Below, piece by piece: positions 34,967 to 39,537 of a stretch of 39,537 nt of DNA (the stretch's first letter is position 1; each line of letters opens with the position of its first letter). The stretch is from JAITWN01 sp964437335 (lineage in GTDB: Bacteria; Pseudomonadota; Gammaproteobacteria; SZUA-140): NCBI GenBank assembly GCA_964437335.1, contig CAYTGL010000024.1, forward strand, positions 1 to 39,537. Direction: 5' to 3'. Made by a program: the position numbers and the translations under genes. The notes beneath the pieces are model-generated. The model was not told the origin of the DNA, did no database searches, and saw only the letters and a program-made list of their open reading frames with translations.

Positions 34967-36901
34967 ATGAAAACACAGATACGCCCGCTCTCGTTATTGC
35001 TCGCCGCCGCGCTCGCGTTCGGATTTTCCGCGCTGGCGCAGGCGCAGGGCGGGGGCATCCGCGATGCGTTGTCGACGTTCGGGCAGAAGCTCGGCCTCTC
35101 GCAGCCGCCGCAGGGGCAGCACCCGTTTCTCGAGCCCGATCTGGCCTTCATGCTCAGCGCCGAACCGGCCGGCGCCGACCGCATCGCCGTGCATTTCAAC
35201 ATCGCCGACGGCTATTACCTTTACCGCAACATGTTCGGTTTCAAGCTCGTCGATGGCGCCGATGTCGCGCTCGGCGCGGCCGAGCTGCCGGCCGGCAAAG
35301 CCAAGGACGACGAATTCTTCGGCCGCATGGAGATCTATCACAAGGCGGTCGAGGCGCGCCTGCCGGTGACGCGCGGCGCAGCCGCGAGCGGGCGCACGCC
35401 GGTCGTGCTCGAGGCCTCGTTCCAGGGGTGTGCCGAGGCCGGCTTCTGCTACCCGCCGATGACGCGCACCGTCGAGATCGTGCTGCCCCCGGTCGACAAC
35501 GGCATGCCCGTCACCGGCGGCCTGCCCGGTCCCGGTCCGGTTCCGACCGACTTCCAGCTCGTCAGCATCGGCGCGGACGGTCCCGCCGACCTGCCGGTCC
35601 AGGACCGCCTCGCCCGTTCGCTCGCCGAGGGCGCGCTGTGGCTGAACCTGCTGGCGTTCTTCGGTTTCGGGCTCCTGCTTGCGTTCACGCCCTGCGTGTT
35701 TCCGATGGTGCCGATCCTGTCGAGCCTGATCGTCGGGCAGAAGGGCGGCGTCACGACGCAACGCGCGTTCATGCTGTCGCTGACCTTTGTGCTCTCGATG
35801 GCGCTGACCTATACCGTTGCCGGCGTGTTCGCCGGCGTGTTCGGCAGCAACCTGCAGATCCTGTTTCAGAACACCTGGGTCATCCTCGGCTTCAGCGCGG
35901 TGTTCGTGTTGCTCGCACTGTCGATGTTCGGCTTCTATGAATTGCAGATGCCGGGCGCGTGGCAGACGCGCATGAGCGCCGCCGGCAATCGCGGCGCGGT
36001 TGGTACCTATGCCAGCGCCGGCGCGATGGGCTTCTTCTCGGCGCTGATCGTCGGCCCCTGCGTTGCCGCGCCGCTCGCCGGGATCCTGATCTATATCGGG
36101 ATGAGCGGCGACGCGCTGTTCGGCGGATTGTCGCTGTTCGCGCTGAGCCTCGGCATGGGCATGCCGCTGCTGATTGTCGGCGCATCGGCCGGTCGACTGT
36201 TGCCGCGCGTCGGCCCGTGGATGGTGACGGTCAAGGTAGTGTTCGGCATCCTGATGCTCGCGGTCGCGATCTGGTTGCTCGGCCGCATCGTGCCGCCGCA
36301 GGCAAGCATGCTGTTGTGGGCCGCGCTGCTGATCGGCACCGCGGTCTGGATTGGCGCATTCGAGCGCATCCGCGCCGGGATCTCGGGCGGGTTCCACGCA
36401 CTCAGGGCCGCCGGGCTCGTGATGTTCCTGTATGGCGTGGTCGTGTTCATCGGTGCGCTGACCGGCGGTCGCGATGTGCTGCAGCCGCTCGCGGGCTCGT
36501 CGCTCGCGGCGCTCGGTGGCTACGAAGCGCTACCCGCGCTCGACTTCACCGAGACCAAGGGCATCGACGGGCTGCGCACCGGGGTCGCGCAGGCGGCCAC
36601 CGAGGGCCGGCCATCGATGCTGTTCTTCCATGCCGAATGGTGCGTTGACTGCGGCACGATGAAACGACGGACCTTTACCGATCCCGGCGTGCAGCAGTTG
36701 CTCTCGAATGCCGTGCTGCTCGACACCGACATCACCGCGAACGACGAACTCGACCAGGCGCTGATGCGCCAGTATGGCCTGTTCGGCCCGCCGGCCGTGC
36801 TGTTCTTCGACGCAGCAGGCCACGAGCTCGCCGCCCACCGCCTCGTCGGCCATTCCGGCCCCCGCGACTTCAGCGCCCGCATCCGCAGTGCCTGGAATTG
36901 A
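34967..36901 (+). CDS. dsbD: Thiol:disulfide interchange protein DsbD
   Basis: DsbD carries electrons from cytoplasmic thioredoxin across the inner membrane to periplasmic DsbC, DsbG and cytochrome maturation proteins. The 644-residue product has a signal peptide (LSLLLAAALAFGFSALAQA), a periplasmic alpha domain with Cys155 and Cys161 in GCAEAGFCYPP, an eight-segment beta domain with Cys243 (FTPCVFPMVP) and Cys365 (GPCVAAPLAG), and a C-terminal thioredoxin-like gamma domain with the CxxC Cys559-Cys562 in EWCVDCGTMKR. All six redox cysteines are present. The start at 34967 gives the signal peptide; upstream in-frame codons do not. An AT-rich patch near 34877-34896 may hold its promoter. Confidence 0.96.
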   Translation: MKTQIRPLSLLLAAALAFGFSALAQAQGGGIRDALSTFGQKLGLSQPPQGQHPFLEPDLAFMLSAEPAGADRIAVHFNIADGYYLYRNMFGFKLVDGADVALGAAELPAGKAKDDEFFGRMEIYHKAVEARLPVTRGAAASGRTPVVLEASFQGCAEAGFCYPPMTRTVEIVLPPVDNGMPVTGGLPGPGPVPTDFQLVSIGADGPADLPVQDRLARSLAEGALWLNLLAFFGFGLLLAFTPCVFPMVPILSSLIVGQKGGVTTQRAFMLSLTFVLSMALTYTVAGVFAGVFGSNLQILFQNTWVILGFSAVFVLLALSMFGFYELQMPGAWQTRMSAAGNRGAVGTYASAGAMGFFSALIVGPCVAAPLAGILIYIGMSGDALFGGLSLFALSLGMGMPLLIVGASAGRLLPRVGPWMVTVKVVFGILMLAVAIWLLGRIVPPQASMLLWAALLIGTAVWIGAFERIRAGISGGFHALRAAGLVMFLYGVVVFIGALTGGRDVLQPLAGSSLAALGGYEALPALDFTETKGIDGLRTGVAQAATEGRPSMLFFHAEWCVDCGTMKRRTFTDPGVQQLLSNAVLLDTDITANDELDQALMRQYGLFGPPAVLFFDAAGHELAAHRLVGHSGPRDFSARIRSAWN

Positions 36902-36909
36902 CGCGTAAA

Positions 36910-36935
36910 GATCAAAAGGGTCAGACTCTTTTGAT
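36910..36935. repeat. Short variant palindromic repeat overlapping a start codon
   Basis: GATCAAAAG and CTTTTGAT pair around GGTCAGACT. This is the family outer stem with only one half-core and no TATTAATA centre, as if the inner 20 bases of a full copy had been lost, or as if it were one arm of the pcm-tolC type. The last bases are the AT of the ATG starting the TlpA-like gene. Confidence 0.85.
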
Positions 36936-37512
36936 GAAACGACGTATTTACCTGATTGCGCTGATCCTGTTCGCGATCATCGCGCTGTCGCTGCTCGTCA
37001 ACGCGATCCTGCATCTGCAGGACCAGCACGCGACGGTCGAGCCGCCGATGCCGCAGCTCGACCGCATCGACACCGCCGGGCTGATCGGCCAGCCGCGCCC
37101 GGAATTCACGCTCGCCGATCAGGCGGGGCAGGTTCATCGCGCTGCCGACTGGGACGGGCAGGTGCTCGTCGTGAACTTCTGGGCGACCTGGTGCGTGCCC
37201 TGCCGGCGCGAGATCCCGGCGTTCGTCGAGTTGCAGGAAAACTACCGTGACCGCGGCCTGCAATTCGTCGGCATCGCACTCGATACCCGCGTCGAGGTCG
37301 AGCGATTTCTCGCCGAGTTCGATCTCGCGGTCAACTACCCGCTGCTGATCGCCGCCGACAACACCGGCATCGCGCTCGCGACCGATTATGGCAATCGCTT
37401 CGGCATCCTCCCCTACACCGTCCTCGTCGACCGCAACGGCGCGATCAGCTTCGTCCAGTACGGCGAGATCTCCCACGCCCAGACCGAGCGCGCGATCCGG
37501 GAGCTGCTGTAA
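36934..37512 (+). CDS. TlpA-like periplasmic thioredoxin (disulfide reductase)
   Basis: A 192-residue membrane-anchored thioredoxin-fold protein. An N-terminal anchor (RRIYLIALILFAIIALSLLV) is followed by a periplasmic AhpC/TSA-Redoxin domain with RPEFTLADQAGQVHRAADWD, VVNFWATWCVPCRREIPAFV (Cys87, Cys90), FVGIALDTRVEVERFLAEF and GILPYTVLVDRNGAI with the cis-Pro. TlpA/ResA/DsbE proteins reduce specific periplasmic thiols, often in cytochrome c maturation, using electrons from DsbD, encoded just upstream. The true partner is unknown. The start at 36934 falls in a palindromic repeat; a longer frame from 36898 would translate the repeat and overlap the dsbD stop, and is less likely. Confidence 0.9.
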   Translation: MKRRIYLIALILFAIIALSLLVNAILHLQDQHATVEPPMPQLDRIDTAGLIGQPRPEFTLADQAGQVHRAADWDGQVLVVNFWATWCVPCRREIPAFVELQENYRDRGLQFVGIALDTRVEVERFLAEFDLAVNYPLLIAADNTGIALATDYGNRFGILPYTVLVDRNGAISFVQYGEISHAQTERAIRELL

Positions 37513-37519
37513 AAAGCAC

Positions 37520-37559
37520 CAAAAGGGTCAGACCCTATTAATAGGGTCTGACCCTTTTG
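37520..37559. repeat. Palindromic intergenic repeat, tlpA-aroQ copy
   Basis: A perfect 40-base palindrome with outer CAAAA, GGGTCAGACCC, TATTAATA and inverse, eight bases after the upstream stop. The left flank AGCAC matches the msbA copy and the right flank GAGCG matches the aroQ-accB copy, so the outer stem is a mixture of two subtypes that cannot pair beyond the C/G. Confidence 0.95.
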
Positions 37560-37626
37560 AGCGGTGACCCCAATTTTGCCCGCATGTTGATAGACAATCG
37601 CCGGAGATCTATGCAGAATACCGCCC

Positions 37627-38070
37627 ATGGCGACTCTGCTGGTGCTCAACGGACCGAACCTGAACCTGCTCGGCGCGCGGGAACCGGCGCACTACGGCAC
37701 CGACACGCTCGACGCGATCCGCCAGCGGCTCGAGGATCAGGCCCTCGCGGCCGGACACAAATTGCTGTTTTTCCAGAGTAATGCGGAACACGAACTGGTC
37801 GAGCGGGTGCAGCAAGCCGGGAAGGAACAGGTCGCTTTCATGATCCTGAACCCGGCGGCCTTCACCCACACCAGCGTCGCGCTGCGCGACGCGGTCAGCG
37901 CGACCGGGATCCCGTTCATCGAGGTCCACCTGTCGAATATCCACGCGCGCGAGGACTTTCGCCGCAAATCCTATTTTTCCGACCTCGCCACCGGCGTCAT
38001 CAGCGGCCTCGGCGCGATCGGCTACGAACTCGCGCTGCAGGCGGCCCTGCGCCACCCAGCGACGAAGTAA
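37627..38070 (+). CDS. aroQ: 3-dehydroquinate dehydratase, type II
   Basis: AroQ removes water from 3-dehydroquinate in the shikimate pathway to aromatic amino acids. The 147-residue dodecameric-type protein has LVLNGPNLNLLGAREPAHYG with the catalytic Tyr23, FFQSNAEHELVERVQQA, FMILNPAAFTHTSVALRDAV, VEVHLSNI-like IEVHLSNIHAREDFRRKSYF with the catalytic His, and GVISGLGAIGYELALQA. The family motif NPGAYTHTS reads NPAAFTHTS here, a mild departure. The order aroQ-accB-accC is widespread in gammaproteobacteria. Confidence 0.97.
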   Translation: MATLLVLNGPNLNLLGAREPAHYGTDTLDAIRQRLEDQALAAGHKLLFFQSNAEHELVERVQQAGKEQVAFMILNPAAFTHTSVALRDAVSATGIPFIEVHLSNIHAREDFRRKSYFSDLATGVISGLGAIGYELALQAALRHPATK

Positions 38071-38082
38071 ACAGATCAATGG

Positions 38083-38130
38083 CGCTCAATGGGGTCAGAC
38101 CCCATTAAAAGGGTCTGACCCCATTGAGCG
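38083..38130. repeat. Palindromic intergenic repeat, aroQ-accB copy
   Basis: Arms of 20 bases (38083-38102 and 38111-38130) pair perfectly around an 8-base CATTAAAA centre. The outer stem is CGCTCAATGG with its exact complement, a third subtype beside GATCAA and AGCACCAA. Just before it, GATCAATGG (38074-38082) looks like the first bases of a further arm, as if one copy had inserted into another. It lies 12 bases after the aroQ stop. Confidence 0.94.
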
Positions 38131-38152
38131 ATAACAACAGACTACGACGATC

Positions 38153-38593
38153 ATGGACATACGAAAAATCAAGAAACTGATCGAGCTGCTGGAGGAGTCC
38201 GATCTCGCCGAGATCGAGGTGCAGGAAGGCGAGGAATCGGTGCGCATCAGCCGCAACGGCAGGCAGGTGCAGACGATGATCGCGCAGCCGCAGTGGCAGG
38301 CGCAGCCGCCGTCAGCCCCTGCGGTCGCGCAGCCCGCAGCCCCGGAGGCGCCGCCGAGCGGTCACGTCATCACCTCGCCGATCGTCGGCAGCTTCTATCG
38401 CTCGCCTTCGCCCGGCGCGCCGCCGTTCGTCGAGGTCGGCCAGAAGATCAAGTCCGGCGAGACGCTGTGCATCATCGAGGCGATGAAGATGCTGAACCAG
38501 ATCGAGTCCGACAAGGACGGCGTCGTCGCGGCGATCCTGGTCGAGAACGGCCAGCCGGTCGAATACGGCCAGCGCCTGTTCATCATCGAATAA
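38153..38593 (+). CDS. accB: Acetyl-CoA carboxylase biotin carboxyl carrier protein
   Basis: AccB carries biotin that is carboxylated by AccC and passed to acetyl-CoA by AccAD, the first step of fatty acid synthesis. The 146-residue product has an N-terminal helix (MDIRKIKKLIELLEESDLAE), a strand pair (EIEVQEGEESVRISR), a Pro/Ala-rich linker (residues 45-69) and a biotinyl domain with SPIVGSFYRSPSPGAPPFVEVG and the biotinylated Lys112 in IIEAMKMLNQIESD. The thumb region TSPIVGSFY is present. It is followed five bases after its stop by accC, as in most bacteria. Confidence 0.97.
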   Translation: MDIRKIKKLIELLEESDLAEIEVQEGEESVRISRNGRQVQTMIAQPQWQAQPPSAPAVAQPAAPEAPPSGHVITSPIVGSFYRSPSPGAPPFVEVGQKIKSGETLCIIEAMKMLNQIESDKDGVVAAILVENGQPVEYGQRLFIIE

Positions 38594-38598
38594 GCCCC

Positions 38599-39537
38599 AT
38601 GTTCGAGAAGATCGTCATCGCCAACCGAGGTGAGATCGGCCTGCGCATATTGCGCGCATGCAGCGAGCTCGGCATCGCGACCGTCGCGGTCCACTCCGAG
38701 GCCGACCGCAATCTGATCCATGTCCGTCTCGCCGACGAATCGGTCTGCATCGGTCCTTCGCCGTCGGCCGAGAGCTATCTGAACATCCCGGCGTTGATCA
38801 GCGCCGCCGAGGTCACCGACGCGGTCGCTATCCATCCCGGCTACGGCTTCCTGTCCGAGAACGCCGACTTCGCCGACCGCGTCGAGCAGAGCGGCTTCGT
38901 CTTCATCGGCCCGCGCGCCGAGACGATCCGCCGCATGGGCGACAAGATCGAGGCGATCAAGGTCATGCAGGCGGCCGGCATCCCATGCATCCCCGGCTCG
39001 AACGGCGCGCTCGGCGACGACGCGAAGGCCAATCTGGAGATTGCGCGCCGCATCGGCTATCCGGTGATCATCAAGGCCGCCGGCGGCGGCGGCGGGCGCG
39101 GCATGCGCGTCGTGCACAGCGAGGCCGCGCTCGCGAACGCGATCAGCATGACGCGCGCCGAGGCCGAGGCGGCCTTCGGCAACGACACGATCTACATGGA
39201 GAAGTATCTCGACAATCCGCGTCACATCGAAATCCAGGTGCTTGCCGACGGCCAGGGTCATGCGATTCATCTCGGCGAGCGCGACTGCTCGATGCAGCGC
39301 CGCCACCAGAAGGTCATCGAAGAGGCGCCGGCGCCCGGTATTACGCCCGAGCAGCGCGAGAAGATCGGCGCGCTGTGCGTCAAGGCCTGTCACGATACCG
39401 AATATCGCGGCGCCGGCACCTTCGAGTTTCTGTACCAGGACGGCAAGTTCTATTTCATCGAGATGAACACGCGCCTGCAGGTCGAGCACCCGGTCACCGA
39501 GATGATCACCGGCATCGACCTCGTCCGCGAGCAGATC
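38599..39537 (+). CDS. accC: Acetyl-CoA carboxylase biotin carboxylase subunit, 5' part (runs off the right edge)
   Basis: AccC carboxylates the biotin on AccB with ATP and bicarbonate. The first 313 codons are present of a usual 440-450. Seen: KIVIANRGEIGLRILRACSELG, IHPGYGFLSENADFADRV, FIGPRAETIRRMGDKIEAIK, the ATP-grasp glycine loop IIKAAGGGGGRGMRVV, EKYLDNPRHIEIQVLADG, ERDCSMQRRHQKVIEEAPAP and FYFIEMNTRLQVEHPVTEMI. The metal and bicarbonate residues are all in these blocks. The start at 38599 is preceded by TAAGCCCC without a strong ribosome-binding site; translation is probably coupled to accB. The cut at the right edge is an end of the window, not a truncation. Confidence 0.98.
   Translation, partial: MFEKIVIANRGEIGLRILRACSELGIATVAVHSEADRNLIHVRLADESVCIGPSPSAESYLNIPALISAAEVTDAVAIHPGYGFLSENADFADRVEQSGFVFIGPRAETIRRMGDKIEAIKVMQAAGIPCIPGSNGALGDDAKANLEIARRIGYPVIIKAAGGGGGRGMRVVHSEAALANAISMTRAEAEAAFGNDTIYMEKYLDNPRHIEIQVLADGQGHAIHLGERDCSMQRRHQKVIEEAPAPGITPEQREKIGALCVKACHDTEYRGAGTFEFLYQDGKFYFIEMNTRLQVEHPVTEMITGIDLVREQI

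Overview
The window is a chromosomal segment of a GC-rich, Gram-negative proteobacterium, most likely an uncultured or environmental gammaproteobacterium. The evidence is the gene content and order (glnE-ilvE beside LPS core genes, fxsA-groES-groEL next to cutA-dsbD, accB-accC after aroQ, a PilU-type pilus ATPase) and a run of ten Ns typical of a draft or metagenome assembly. No close species can be named from sequence alone. No tRNA, rRNA, CRISPR array, prophage or transposase gene was seen.

Layout. 1-1352: 5' part of thiC on the minus strand. 1551-11843: a tightly packed plus-strand run, pcm-tolC-gmhA-gmhB-lpxL-msbA-hldE-hldD-waaF-methyltransferase. It holds the whole ADP-heptose pathway, a late lipid A acyltransferase and the lipid A flippase. 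11845-20443: a mosaic with many strand switches holding three GT9 heptosyltransferase-like genes, a DUF6165 gene, the Kdo kinase kdkA, a GT4 transferase, an O-antigen-ligase-like protein and two methyltransferases. 20469-30267: a minus-strand run read as glnE, ilvE, a small zinc-finger gene, waaA, a WaaE-like GT2, a GT4, then kdnA and kdnB, the enzymes that make 8-amino-3,8-dideoxy-Kdo. 30576-31721: pilU. 31824-34410: fxsA, groES, groEL on the minus strand, with a clear CIRCE operator and a heat-shock-type promoter before groES. 34506-39537: cutA, dsbD, a TlpA-like thioredoxin, aroQ, accB and the start of accC.

The central 25 kb works as one LPS-core factory. It makes ADP-heptose, converts Kdo to its 8-amino form, transfers Kdo (WaaA), adds heptoses (WaaF and GT9 proteins), phosphorylates Kdo (KdkA), extends the core (GT4/GT2), flips lipid A-core (MsbA) and probably ligates a further polysaccharide (WaaL-like).

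The most striking unexplained structure is a family of short palindromes built on GGGTCAGACCC and its inverse around a TATTAATA or TATTAAAA centre. Nine full copies, two variants and some half copies lie in the window, almost all within about 35 bases after a stop codon. Their outer stem bases differ from copy to copy while usually still pairing. None is seen between about 9.0 and 26.3 kb. One half copy appears to encode the C-terminal tail of GlnE, and another contains the start codon of the TlpA-like gene.
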